DNA of 64,000 nucleotides. Origin: PALSA-505 sp036502085 (lineage in GTDB: Bacteria > Actinomycetota > Actinomycetes > Streptosporangiales > Streptosporangiaceae). Where the stretch lies: positions 36,030 to 100,029 of the forward strand of contig DASXZD010000068.1 of NCBI GenBank assembly GCA_036502085.1, written 5' to 3'. The notes beneath the pieces are model-generated. The model was not told the DNA's origin and searched no databases. It was given only the letters and a program-made list of their open reading frames with translations. The translations under genes and the position numbers were made by a program. Each line of letters begins with the position of its first letter. The first letter of the stretch is position 1. Of this stretch, positions 8,582 to 16,882 are shown piece by piece.

Positions 8582-8709
8582 GCTTCGATAGCCTCACAGT
8601 CGGCGTGGGCCCAGGCACCTTCGATATTGCCGCCGGGCCTGGCCGGCAGCCCGGCCTATGCCATGGGGCCTATCGCACAGAGGTCCGGTGCGTGGGCAGA
8701 GGGGAGTGG

Positions 8710-9252
8710 TTACTTCCGGGCGTCGGCCATGAGGTCGAGCCTGCAATCGAGGTCACCGGGGGTGGACGCCTTGAACAAGTCGGCCATCGACACCCTGACC
8801 CCGACGGCGATGCTGATGCGCCCGGCCAGCACCATGGCCTCCACCGACCGGCCGCCGAGGTCAAAGAAATCGTTATCGACGCCGCACCTGGCCACCCCCA
8901 GTACCTCGGCAAACAGCTCACACAAGATTTCCTGGCGGGAGGTGGCCGGCGCCCGGTACGGCAGCAGGCCGCTCAGGTCGGGCACCGGCAGCGCGGCGAC
9001 ATCGACCGCTCCCGCCGCCGTCACAGGCATCTCGTCGACGACCACGGTCGCGGCCGGCATGCTGCCGTTATGCAGTGCCTTCCTGGCGTACGCATGCAGC
9101 TCAGGCACGTCCAGGCCGGGGCCGGACGGCGCGACGTAGGCGATCAGGCACCGATCGGCCTGGTCGGCACCGTGCTCGATGACCACGACGTCGGCGAGCC
9201 CGGGAAAGGCCGCCAGGGTTGACCTGACTTCTCCAATGCCTTCGGAATCCAT
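8710..9252 (-). CDS. peptidyl carrier protein fused to a vestigial adenylation lid domain
   Basis: 180 aa. Residues 5-92 match the C-terminal lid of an adenylation domain (RCLIAYVAPSGPGLDVPELHAYARKAL), but the A10 motif that normally reads NGKVDR is AGAVDV, so the catalytic lysine is gone. Residues 100-180 are a carrier protein with an intact DLGGRS phosphopantetheine site (Ser 136). There is no large A-domain part, so the carrier must be loaded in trans. The gene sits upstream of the Cys hydrolase and divergent from mbtH, with a 16-bp motif copy on each side of the shared promoter. Confidence 0.85.
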   Translation of the reverse strand: MDSEGIGEVRSTLAAFPGLADVVVIEHGADQADRCLIAYVAPSGPGLDVPELHAYARKALHNGSMPAATVVVDEMPVTAAGAVDVAALPVPDLSGLLPYRAPATSRQEILCELFAEVLGVARCGVDNDFFDLGGRSVEAMVLAGRISIAVGVRVSMADLFKASTPGDLDCRLDLMADARK

Positions 9253-9344
9253 AACGGCTCACCGTCCATCTGCGGGTGCGGCACGAATTGCCGGACTAGC
9301 TAGCTGCCGGCTACGCCTCACCGTCGCAGGGCGGAAGGGGCACC

Positions 9345-9360
9345 GCACCTTCCCGATTGC
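9345..9360 (-). promoter_or_regulatory. 16-bp cluster motif
   Basis: On the minus strand it reads GCAATCGGGAAGGTGC. It lies 92 bp upstream of the carrier protein start at 9252. Confidence 0.65.
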
Positions 9361-9398
9361 GCGCCTGACGTGCTCGGCTTTGCCGGCTCGCGCCGGTC

Positions 9399-9414
9399 GC
9401 AATGTCGAAGGTGC
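9399..9414 (+). promoter_or_regulatory. 16-bp cluster motif
   Basis: GCAATGTCGAAGGTGC, ending 32 bp before the mbtH start at 9447. It forms a divergent pair with the copy at 9345-9360. Confidence 0.6.
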
Positions 9415-9446
9415 CTGCGCGCGGCCGGGCGTGCGAGGCTGCCGGC

Positions 9447-9656
9447 ATGGCGAATCCCTTCGAAGACCCAGACGCTTCCTACCGGGTGCTCGTGAACCAC
9501 GAGGGTCAGCACAGCCTGTGGCCGGCCACCCAGCCCACGCCGCACGGCTGGACCGTCGCGCACGACACAGACTCTCGGGCCAGCTGCCTTGAGTACATAG
9601 AGAAGAACTGGACCGACATGCGCCCCAAGAGCCTGATCGAGGCCGACAGCGGCTGA
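9447..9656 (+). CDS. mbtH: MbtH-like NRPS accessory protein
   Basis: 69 aa. It carries the family signature throughout: NPFEDPDASYRVLVNHEGQHSLWP, then GWTV, SCLEYIEKNWTDMRPKSL. MbtH proteins bind adenylation domains and are needed for their solubility or activity. The only complete A domain in the window is at 18645, so that is the likely partner. ATG 9447 is chosen over ATG 9402 because the family begins at MANPF and a GAGG lies about 9 nt upstream. Confidence 0.95.
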   Translation: MANPFEDPDASYRVLVNHEGQHSLWPATQPTPHGWTVAHDTDSRASCLEYIEKNWTDMRPKSLIEADSG

Positions 9657-9788
9657 CGCGCCCGCTGCTCACATGCAGCATCGTGAGAGAGGAACCAGAA
9701 CTCCCCGGCAAATACCTTCATACCGGGATGTTATTGACCCAATTAATCCTCGGGTGAGCCCGGGTCTTCCACGGGAAGTGAGACAAGC

Positions 9789-10223
9789 ATGAGCACCAAA
9801 TCATCCGCGCCAGTCACACCCAAGATACCCGACGCGCTCATGGCGGAGATCGCCGCCGTGCCAGGCCGTTTGGTCTCGGCCTGGGCCGCTAACGACGCAG
9901 AGGCTTTCTCCCAGCTATTCACTCAGGACGGGACGCTAATCCTGCCGGGTGTATACAAGAAGGGCCGCGACGATATCCGGCAATTCATGGAAGCCGGATA
10001 CGCCGGGCCCTACAAGGGGACCAGCGTCACCGGGACGCCGCTGGACATCAAGCCGCTCGGCACCGACGCCTTCGCGCTGCTGACCGTGGGGGGCGTGCTC
10101 GCGCCCGGGGAGACGGAAGTGTCGACCAAGCAGGCCATCCGCGCGTCCTGGATCCTCGTCAAGGACGACGACACTTGGCGGCTGGCCGTCTACCAGAACT
10201 GCCCGCGCGATCCGGCTAGCTGA
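9789..10223 (+). CDS. SgcJ/EcaC-family protein (SnoaL/NTF2 fold)
   Basis: 144 aa. The pattern LVSAWAANDAEAFSQLFTQDGTLILPGVYKKGRDDIRQFM followed by TKQAIRASWILVKDDDTWRLAVYQNCPR is that of the SgcJ/EcaC family, an NTF2-like cone fold. SgcJ is conserved in nine-membered enediyne clusters and influences which polyene the PKS releases, without an established catalytic role. It follows mbtH by 132 bp and precedes the LanB-like gene by 75 bp, all on the plus strand, so one transcript is possible. Confidence 0.88.
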   Translation: MSTKSSAPVTPKIPDALMAEIAAVPGRLVSAWAANDAEAFSQLFTQDGTLILPGVYKKGRDDIRQFMEAGYAGPYKGTSVTGTPLDIKPLGTDAFALLTVGGVLAPGETEVSTKQAIRASWILVKDDDTWRLAVYQNCPRDPAS

Positions 10224-10298
10224 TCGCGGGAGATCGTTCCCCATACGTCTTTCTTCTTGATCTTGTGCGGCCGAGGCTGACGGAAGGGGAGGAGCTTG

Positions 10299-12779
10299 AT
10301 GCCTGCTGGACCGGGGCCTGCCGTCCAGCAGGGCCATCAGGGTCAGCTCGCGCCGCATCTGACGCGGCTGTCGGGTGACTGGGCGCTGTGGCGCACGGTC
10401 TGCCTGCGCGGGGCGGGTTTCCCCGTCAGCCTGCTCGCCGACCTCGGCGCCCCGGCCCTGGCCCGCACCGCCGACACCGTCAATTCCAGCGCCGCCGCCC
10501 CCGGCGCCGCCGCCCCCGGCTCTGACAGTGCCGGCACTGTCAGAGCCGGCACTGTCAGAGCCGACACTGTCAGAGCCGCTTATGCCGCCGAGTTCGACGC
10601 CGAGGCCCGGCGGCTGTCGGCGGTCCTGAACCAGGTGGCCGGCCTGCCGCCCCTGCGGGAGGCCGTCGCCTGGCAGAACCGGCACGCGCTGGAGACCGGC
10701 ATCGACGTGCTGCTGCGGCACGGACCCGGGACGGGCCAGCGCAATGCGCAGCGCAGGCGGCACGAATCGCTCGTCGCTAGCTACCTGCAGCGCTACTGCG
10801 CGAAGAACGACACGATCGGATTCTTCGGGCCGATGTGCTGGTCCTGGATCGACGACGGGGTCGGCGTCCGGGTCACACCCGCCGCTCCCGGCAAGATGAT
10901 CGCGACTCGCGTCACCTACCTTGAGGGCTGGGCCGTCCGCGCGATCTTGGACCGCCATAAAGCTGCGCTGCGCCCGTGGCTGGTGCCGAGGCGGGTGCCG
11001 TTCATCAGTGTCGATGGCATGCGGCTGCGCCTGCCGCTCGGGCGGCCGCGCCCGCTGTCGGCGGCCGAGGCGGCGGTGCTGCTGGCCTGCGACGGCAGCA
11101 GGGACGCCACCGAGGTCACCGCGGCGGTCCTCGCCGATCCCGCCGCCGGGATGGACGACGCGGCGGAGGTCTTCGCGCTGATGGAACGGCTGGCCGCCAG
11201 CCACCGGCTGCTCTGGCAGATCGACGTCGCACCGCAGGACATCTGGCCCGAGCGCTCGGCACGCACGCTGCTGGCCCGGGTCACCGATGACGCCATCCGC
11301 GAGCCGGCCGAACAGGCTCTGGCGGAGCTGACCGCCGCCAGGGACGAGGTGGCCGCCGCCGCGGGCGACGCGGATCGGGTCGCCAAGGCCATGGCCGGCC
11401 TTGAGGCGACGTTCACCCGGCTGTCCGGGGATCCGGCCACCCGCGGGGCGGGCCAGGCGTACGCAGGCAGGACTGTGGTCTACGAGGAGTGCCTGCGCGG
11501 CGACACCGTGCGGCTGGGCACGGACACCCTGGACGGCATCCGCGAGGCGCTCGCGCTGGTGCTGGACAGCGCCCGCTGGTTCACCATCGCCTGCGGCGCC
11601 GCCTACACCCGGCATTTCGAGGCGGCCTACCGGCAGCTAGCCGATGAGCTCGGCACGGACGTGGTGCCGCTCGCCGACTGGTGGGCGCTGGAGGTCGAGG
11701 CGCTTTCCCGCGAGCGGCCGCCGTTCATCGAGCCGGTGTTGCGCGAGCTGTGGCAGCGCTGGGCGGCGCTGCTGGATCTGCCGCCTGACGCGCGGCGGGT
11801 CCAGCTCCGCGCGGCCGACCTGCGAGAGCGCGTGGCGGCGGCGTTCCCGGCCGCCCCGCTGCCCTGGCCGCTGGCCGTGCATCACAGCCCTGACCTGATG
11901 ATCGCCGAAGCCGAAGCCGGAGCAGCAGCCGAAGCCGGAGCAGGAGCCCAAGCCGGTCCCGGCGCCGGCGCCCCGCTCACCTGGGTGCTCGGCGAGGTCC
12001 ACCCTGGCCTCATGACCTTGCGCTACGCCACCTGGATGGAGTTCCACGACGCGCCAGCGACGGTGCACGCCGCCATCCGGCACGACCTGCGCGGCCCGGC
12101 GGTCTGGCTGGCCGAGACCGACACCCCCGGACATTCAGGTACCAGCATCCAGCTGGCCGCCGTATCGCCCAGGCCCGGCGACCTGCGCCTGATGTACGCG
12201 AATGACTCATGCGGCCATGACCCCGCGGCGACGCTGATGACCGGTGACTGCGACCTGGTCAGCTCGCCGTCCGGGCTGCGGGTACGACGCAGGGACGGGA
12301 CGCTGGAACGCGGCCTGCTCGAAGTGCTCGGCAACCTGATCAGCACGATGACCGCCGGCAGTTTCGACCTGATGGCGCCGGCCGCGCACACGCCCCGCGT
12401 CATCATCGACGATCTCGTGGTCAGCCGGGAGAAATGGACGCTGCCCGCCACCGAGCCTGCCTTCGCCGGCCACGCCGACCAGAGCACTCGCTACCTGCAG
12501 GCCCGGGCCTGGGCGGCCAGGCACGGGCTGCCGCGGCACGTGTTCTTGCGGCTCAGCGGCGAGCGCAAGCCGATCTACGCGGACCTGACCAGCCTGGCGT
12601 CGATCGATCTTCTCTGCCGTGGACTGCGCCGGGCCCGCCGCAACGCCGGCCCGGACGCGAAGGTGACGATCGCCGAGATGCTGCCCGGCCCCGACCAGGC
12701 GTGGCTGTTCGACGCGCAGGGCCGAAGGTACACCGCCGAGCTGCGGATGGTCGCTACCGATCTCAGGCCAGAAGGCTGA
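10299..12779 (+). CDS. LanB-like protein, lantibiotic dehydratase N-terminal (glutamylation) type
   Basis: 826 aa. Family blocks include SYLQRYCAKNDTIGFFGP (about residues 162-180) and, at the C-terminus, GERKPIYADLTSLASIDLLCRGLRRA with EMLPGPDQAWLFDAQGRRYTAELRMV. These mark the large tRNA-dependent glutamylation domain of LanB enzymes. The protein ends where the domain ends; no SpaB_C-type elimination domain follows, and no precursor-peptide gene or cyclase is nearby. Two low-complexity inserts are in frame: repeats of AGTVR at about residues 74-92 and a Glu-Ala-Gly run at about residues 537-555. Start ATG 10299 follows GGGGAGGAG. Its substrate here is unknown; a carrier-bound aminoacyl group is only a guess. 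Confidence 0.82.
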   Translation: MPAGPGPAVQQGHQGQLAPHLTRLSGDWALWRTVCLRGAGFPVSLLADLGAPALARTADTVNSSAAAPGAAAPGSDSAGTVRAGTVRADTVRAAYAAEFDAEARRLSAVLNQVAGLPPLREAVAWQNRHALETGIDVLLRHGPGTGQRNAQRRRHESLVASYLQRYCAKNDTIGFFGPMCWSWIDDGVGVRVTPAAPGKMIATRVTYLEGWAVRAILDRHKAALRPWLVPRRVPFISVDGMRLRLPLGRPRPLSAAEAAVLLACDGSRDATEVTAAVLADPAAGMDDAAEVFALMERLAASHRLLWQIDVAPQDIWPERSARTLLARVTDDAIREPAEQALAELTAARDEVAAAAGDADRVAKAMAGLEATFTRLSGDPATRGAGQAYAGRTVVYEECLRGDTVRLGTDTLDGIREALALVLDSARWFTIACGAAYTRHFEAAYRQLADELGTDVVPLADWWALEVEALSRERPPFIEPVLRELWQRWAALLDLPPDARRVQLRAADLRERVAAAFPAAPLPWPLAVHHSPDLMIAEAEAGAAAEAGAGAQAGPGAGAPLTWVLGEVHPGLMTLRYATWMEFHDAPATVHAAIRHDLRGPAVWLAETDTPGHSGTSIQLAAVSPRPGDLRLMYANDSCGHDPAATLMTGDCDLVSSPSGLRVRRRDGTLERGLLEVLGNLISTMTAGSFDLMAPAAHTPRVIIDDLVVSREKWTLPATEPAFAGHADQSTRYLQARAWAARHGLPRHVFLRLSGERKPIYADLTSLASIDLLCRGLRRARRNAGPDAKVTIAEMLPGPDQAWLFDAQGRRYTAELRMVATDLRPEG
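10517..10575. repeat. in-frame tandem repeat inside the LanB-like gene
   Basis: About three copies of an 18-bp unit containing GGCACTGTCAGAGCC, encoding repeated AGTVR/ADTVR. It sits in an Ala/Pro-rich segment near the N-terminus. Confidence 0.8.
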
Positions 12780-12833
12780 TCGCCCGCATCAGGCCGGAGG
12801 GCTGACCGCCGCCGTAAACGCCCTGAACGCCCG

Positions 12834-12862
12834 TCGGGCACCCGGCGGTGCCGGGTGCCCGA
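12834..12862. terminator. 13-bp perfect hairpin terminator
   Basis: TCGGGCACCCGGC (12834-12846), loop GGT, and the exact complement at 12850-12862. It lies between the ends of the convergent LanB-like and epoxide hydrolase genes and can serve both. Confidence 0.75.
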
Positions 12863-12884
12863 GGAACGTAATGCAGAGGTAGTG

Positions 12885-13973
12885 CTACGGAAGGCACTCC
12901 TCGAAACCAGGCGGCGCGTGCGGGGTCGCCGACGAGCTGAAGAACACGTTCGCGCACTCCGACAGGAAGACGGGATCCTCCTCGGGAATGTAGTGACCCG
13001 CGTCCGGCGCCACGACCGCGTGCACGTCCGTGGCCACGCCGTCCATGGAGGTTGCGGTGGCGGTGCCGAAGCTGTCCGCGCCGCCCATCGCCAGCACCGG
13101 GATGGTCAGCTTGGTCGTGGCGTGCTTGATGTCCCAGGCCTCGTCCTTCGGGAAGGCCCGGTAGTAGTTGTAGCCGGCCTCGCGGTTCGCCGCGCTGGCG
13201 TAGGCGGCGTACCACACGCTCCTGTCCTGGGTGGTGATAGCGCCCGGCTTGTGAGCGAAGTGGTACAGGTAGTTCAGGTACGCCACCTCTGAGGCGTGGT
13301 TGTTGACGATGCCCTCCGGCGTTGGCGGGGGCGCCATGTTCAGGTCGAAGTGGAAGCTGAAGCCGTAGATGCTCTCCAGGCCGAACCCGTTGAGCATCGA
13401 CTCGAGCACGCCCAGCCGGGCCACCGAGTGCCGGTAGAGCACGGCGTACGCGTAGGCGATCCCCACCCCGAGGTCATGCGAGAGGAGCGAGACGCGCGAG
13501 AAGCCCAGCGCCGTGACCGCCTCGTGCAGGAGCACCGCGGCGTCGGCCGTGGTGTATCCGGTGCCGGCGGGGACGGTCGAGTCGCCCAGCCCCGGCAGGT
13601 CGAACGCGATCACCGTGTGGGCCCTGGCCAGGCTCGGCATCACTGTGTGCCACTCCCACCAGGTCATGGGCCAGCCGTGGATGAGGACGAGGACCGGTCC
13701 TGACCCGCCGATGACGTAATGAATGGTGTCGCCGGTGACCGTGACCATTCCCTGCCGGAATCCCGGCAGCTTGGGACTGAGCGGAGGCGCGCTCTGGACG
13801 GACTTGCTGTGCGCTGCCTGCGCGGGCAGCGCCGTGACCGTCGCGACCGCGCCGGATAGTCCCAGCGCGACCACCAGGCCGGCGGTGGCGTACCGTCGCC
13901 ACCCGCGCGCGGGAACGACTTTCCGCAGCATCCCCTCTGCGGCTGCTGTGGCCCTTCTCATGCCAAGTGACAT
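12885..13973 (-). CDS. secreted epoxide hydrolase-like alpha/beta hydrolase
   Basis: 362 aa. An N-terminal signal-like segment (arginines, then TAGLVVALGLSGAVATVTALPAQAAHS with an AQA site) precedes an alpha/beta-hydrolase domain. Motifs include HGWPMTWWEW (oxyanion side), SHDLGVGIAY with an Asp nucleophile as in epoxide hydrolases and dehalogenases, and a terminal GHYIPEEDP histidine. ATG 13973 is preceded by GGAAGGATTGAC. Epoxide hydrolases open enediyne epoxides to diols, but a signal peptide is unusual for a biosynthetic one, so extracellular detoxification is an alternative. A motif copy lies at 14068-14083. Confidence 0.82.
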   Translation of the reverse strand: MSLGMRRATAAAEGMLRKVVPARGWRRYATAGLVVALGLSGAVATVTALPAQAAHSKSVQSAPPLSPKLPGFRQGMVTVTGDTIHYVIGGSGPVLVLIHGWPMTWWEWHTVMPSLARAHTVIAFDLPGLGDSTVPAGTGYTTADAAVLLHEAVTALGFSRVSLLSHDLGVGIAYAYAVLYRHSVARLGVLESMLNGFGLESIYGFSFHFDLNMAPPPTPEGIVNNHASEVAYLNYLYHFAHKPGAITTQDRSVWYAAYASAANREAGYNYYRAFPKDEAWDIKHATTKLTIPVLAMGGADSFGTATATSMDGVATDVHAVVAPDAGHYIPEEDPVFLSECANVFFSSSATPHAPPGFEECLP

Positions 13974-14067
13974 GTCAATCCTTCCGAATCGGACAACGAC
14001 ACGGACTGCTGGCATGCGGGCAAGCAGCCGTTACATATGCGCATTATGGTAGCTTTCGTCCCGCCCA

Positions 14068-14083
14068 AAATCTCTCAGGTTGC
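14068..14083 (-). promoter_or_regulatory. 16-bp cluster motif, weaker copy
   Basis: On the minus strand it reads GCAACCTGAGAGATTT. It lies 94 bp upstream of the epoxide hydrolase start at 13973. It departs from consensus at the 3' end. The 324-bp divergent region 13974-14297 holds this copy, the copy at 14168 and the two ribosome binding sites, and no gene. Confidence 0.4.
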
Positions 14084-14167
14084 CGCCCTGACCGACTTTT
14101 TCGCATACTTCAATCTCCGTAATGCCGCCGCAACGGGTCTTAATTCACCACTGAGGTTCACCCATCG

Positions 14168-14183
14168 GCAACGCGCAAGATGC
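14168..14183 (+). promoter_or_regulatory. 16-bp cluster motif
   Basis: GCAACGCGCAAGATGC, ending 114 bp upstream of the start at 14298. The same spacing is seen at 29501 (114 bp) and 18513 (116 bp). Confidence 0.5.
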
Positions 14184-14297
14184 GGGAGCAGGCGAGCGGC
14201 TGCGATCGTCGGCAGTAAGTCTCGGTGGCGGTGCCGCAAGCTGCCTACTCGGGCGGTGCATGACGCGCTTACTCGGCTGTTTCCTTGGGAGGACATG

Positions 14298-15479
14298 ATG
14301 CAGAAGACCAAAGCTCCGGCGCGGGAGCAGCTTGTTCAGCGCGCGTCCGAGCTTGTGCCGCTGCTCGCGAAGCATGCGGCGTGGTCGGAAGAGAACCGGC
14401 GGCTTCACGAGGAGTCGATCGAGGCCCTGGCCGACGCCGGCATCTTCCGCATGCGGGTACCCGCGCGCTACGGCGGCTACGAGTCCGACACGCGGACGCT
14501 GGTCGACGTGGCGGCCGAGCTCGGCCGCGCCGACGGTTCCACCGCGTGGACGACGTCGGTGTACTGGATTCCCACCTGGATGGCGTGCATGTTCCCCGAC
14601 CAGGTCCAGGACGAGGTGTTCTCGACCCCGGACGTCCGGGTGTGCGGGACGCTGAGCCCGAGCGCGATGGCCGTCCCGACCGACGGAGGTATCGTCGTCA
14701 ACGGCAAGTGGGGATTCGTCAGCGGGGCGCTGCACAGCCACTGGCAGGAAATCGTCGCGATCCTCGTCGGCGGCGGGGGCGAGCCGCATCCGGTCGTCGC
14801 AATGGTGCCGATATCGGACCTGCAGATCATCGACGACTGGTACACGGCGGGGATGAAGGGCAGCGGCAGCGTCAGTACGGTCGCGGCGGACCTATTCGTC
14901 CCGCAGGAGCGCGTGCTGCACATCGGCGCGATCCTGGCTGGCATGTCGGCCTCGCCGCAGAACGCCGCCGCCGCGATCTACCGCTCGCCCATGCTCCCGG
15001 TCGCCTCCGCGTCCTCGGTGGGCTGCGTCCTCGGCATGGCGAAGGCCGCGAAGGAGGCATTCTTCGCGCGGCTGCCCCAACGCAAGATCACCTACACCGG
15101 CTACGACAAGCAGGCCCAGGCGCCGATCACCCATCTGCAGACCGCCGCGGCGGTCATGAAGATCGACCAAGCCGAATTCCACGCCCACCGCCTGGCCACG
15201 CTGGTGGACACCAAGGGCGCGGAAAACACTCCGTGGACCCTGGAGGAGCGGATCAGGGCACGCGCCGACCTCGGCGCGGTGTGCGGGCTCGCCAAGGAAG
15301 CCGTCGACATCCTGGCCTCGGCCAGCGGCGGCTCGTCCATCTACAGCGACCAGCCGATCCAGCGGATCGCCCGCGACGTCAACGCGGTCACCATGCACGC
15401 CCTGATGCACCCGGACACCAACGCCGAGCTCTACGGCCGGATCCTGTGCGGCCTCGAGCCCGACACGCTCTACATCTGA
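14298..15479 (+). CDS. acyl-CoA dehydrogenase-fold flavin monooxygenase or dehydrogenase (copy 1)
   Basis: 393 aa. The N-terminal helical domain contains RMRVPARYGGYESDTRTLVDVAAELGRADGSTAW, the mid beta domain contains GKWGFVSGALHSHW and the C-terminal helical domain ends LYGRILCGLEPDTLYI. This resembles the HsaA-type, two-component flavin hydroxylase branch of the acyl-CoA dehydrogenase superfamily. It has exactly the same length as the protein at 33271-34452 and aligns with it end to end. The start has GGAGG 5 nt upstream. A flavin reductase is encoded at 42657. Substrate unknown; oxidation of the warhead or of a peripheral aryl group is plausible. Confidence 0.88.
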   Translation: MQKTKAPAREQLVQRASELVPLLAKHAAWSEENRRLHEESIEALADAGIFRMRVPARYGGYESDTRTLVDVAAELGRADGSTAWTTSVYWIPTWMACMFPDQVQDEVFSTPDVRVCGTLSPSAMAVPTDGGIVVNGKWGFVSGALHSHWQEIVAILVGGGGEPHPVVAMVPISDLQIIDDWYTAGMKGSGSVSTVAADLFVPQERVLHIGAILAGMSASPQNAAAAIYRSPMLPVASASSVGCVLGMAKAAKEAFFARLPQRKITYTGYDKQAQAPITHLQTAAAVMKIDQAEFHAHRLATLVDTKGAENTPWTLEERIRARADLGAVCGLAKEAVDILASASGGSSIYSDQPIQRIARDVNAVTMHALMHPDTNAELYGRILCGLEPDTLYI

Positions 15480-15513
15480 CCAGACGTCTGATCCGATGGC
15501 CCTCAATCCGACC

Positions 15514-15553
15514 GCCGCCTCGCCTGGCCCTCCGTGGGGCAAGGCGAGGCGGC
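15514..15553. terminator. 12-bp hairpin terminator
   Basis: GCCGCCTCGCCT (15514-15525) pairs perfectly with 15542-15553. It lies 35 bp after the stop of the plus-strand gene. Confidence 0.7.
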
Positions 15554-15616
15554 GGGCCCCTGCCTGAGGGTCGGCACGTTCGGCCTGCCGGGCTCCGCCG
15601 CCACATCGCAAATGCG

Positions 15617-15647
15617 CCGGCCGGGTGACATGTCGTCACCCGGCCGG
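15617..15647. terminator. 13-bp perfect hairpin terminator
   Basis: CCGGCCGGGTGAC (15617-15629), loop ATGTC, perfect complement 15635-15647. It lies 12 bp beyond the stop of the minus-strand epoxide hydrolase. With the hairpin at 15514 it separates two converging units. Confidence 0.75.
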
Positions 15648-15658
15648 AGTCGTGAGCG

Positions 15659-16828
15659 CTAACGCAGCGAGCGGGCGAACGTCCGCACGTCGCCGACCAG
15701 GAGCTTCGGCTGCTCCATGGCGGCGAAGTGGCCGCCCTGGTCGAACTCGGTCCACTGGGTCAGCGTCGGCAGGATCTTCTCGGCCCACCGGCGGATCGGC
15801 CGCGCCGCGTCCCGGGGGAAGATCGCCGCGCCCACCGGCATCGCCAGCGGCCACGGCCCGCCCCAGGTGCGGCCGAACTCCTCGTCGAGGTGCTCGGATT
15901 CGTAGTACAGCTGCGCGCTCGACCCCGCGGTCGCGGTCAGCCAGTAGACCGACACGTTGTCCAGCAGGCGGTCGCGGCTCACGGCATCCTCAGGCCTGTC
16001 CGTCGAGTCCGTCCACTCCTTGAACTTCTCCGCGATCCAGGCGAGCTGGCCGGCCGGCGAGTCGGTCAGGCCGTAGGCGAGCGTCTGCGGGCGGCTGGCC
16101 TGGATCTTCAGCCAGCCGATGCCGTCCTGGAAGAAGTAGCCGGCGAACTGCAGCCGCTCCAGGTCGGACGGGCTCATCTCGGGCATGAGCTGAGCCATCG
16201 CGGCCGGGTCGGGCGGCGGGAGCGTCACGCACATGTTGATGTGGACGCCGGCCACGTGCTCGGGATCGGCGAGGCCGACCCGCAGCGAGATCGGCGAGCC
16301 CCAGTCGCCGCCCTGCGCGATGTAGCGGTCGTACCCGAGGGTGCGCATCAGCTCCTTCCAGGCGCCCGCCACCCGCTCGGTGTCCCAGCCGGGCTGGCGC
16401 GTCGGGCCGGAGAAGCCGTAGCCGGGGATCGACGGGATGACCACGTGGAACGCGTCTTCCGGGCCGGCCCCGTGCGCGGTCGGGTTGACCAGCGGATCGA
16501 TGATGTCGAGGAACTCGACGAAGGATCCCGGCCAGCCGTGGGTGAGGATCAGCGGCGTCGCGTTCGGCTCTGCCGAGCGGACGTGCAGGAAATGCACCTG
16601 CACGCCGTCGATCTCGGTGAGGAACTGGGGGAACTGGTTCATCCGCGCTTCGGCCGCGCGCCAGTCATAGCTGGTCCGCCAGTATTCGGCGAGCTCCTTG
16701 ATGTAGTCCAGCGGAGCGCCGCGGCTCCAGCCGACGCCGGGCATCTCATCGGGCCAGCGGGTGGCCGCGAGCCTTTGCTTCAGGTCATCGAGCTGCGACT
16801 GGGGAATGTCGATCTTGAACGGACGCAT
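15659..16828 (-). CDS. epoxide hydrolase with EHN domain
   Basis: 389 aa. The N-terminal EHN domain (FKIDIPQSQLDDLKQRLAATRWP) precedes an alpha/beta hydrolase with THGWPGSFVEF, nucleophile Asp in AQGGDWGSPIS and a C-terminal GGHFAAMEQP histidine. This is the microsomal-type epoxide hydrolase family of SgcF/KedF/NcsF, which opens the epoxide on nine-membered enediyne cores. AGAGAGG precedes ATG 16828. It follows the FAD monooxygenase gene by 54 bp on the same strand, so the two are probably co-transcribed from the promoter at 18248-18644. Confidence 0.93.
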   Translation of the reverse strand: MRPFKIDIPQSQLDDLKQRLAATRWPDEMPGVGWSRGAPLDYIKELAEYWRTSYDWRAAEARMNQFPQFLTEIDGVQVHFLHVRSAEPNATPLILTHGWPGSFVEFLDIIDPLVNPTAHGAGPEDAFHVVIPSIPGYGFSGPTRQPGWDTERVAGAWKELMRTLGYDRYIAQGGDWGSPISLRVGLADPEHVAGVHINMCVTLPPPDPAAMAQLMPEMSPSDLERLQFAGYFFQDGIGWLKIQASRPQTLAYGLTDSPAGQLAWIAEKFKEWTDSTDRPEDAVSRDRLLDNVSVYWLTATAGSSAQLYYESEHLDEEFGRTWGGPWPLAMPVGAAIFPRDAARPIRRWAEKILPTLTQWTEFDQGGHFAAMEQPKLLVGDVRTFARSLR

Positions 16829-16882
16829 CGGGCACCTCTCTTTAGAACTCAGGTCGTCGCCGATCTCTGGCCGTGGTTGGTC

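Noticed and set aside
9936..11615. 559-aa minus-strand frame opposite the SgcJ-like and LanB-like genes
   Set aside because: It spans two plus-strand genes and their gap, and its codon pattern is the mirror of the LanB-like gene.
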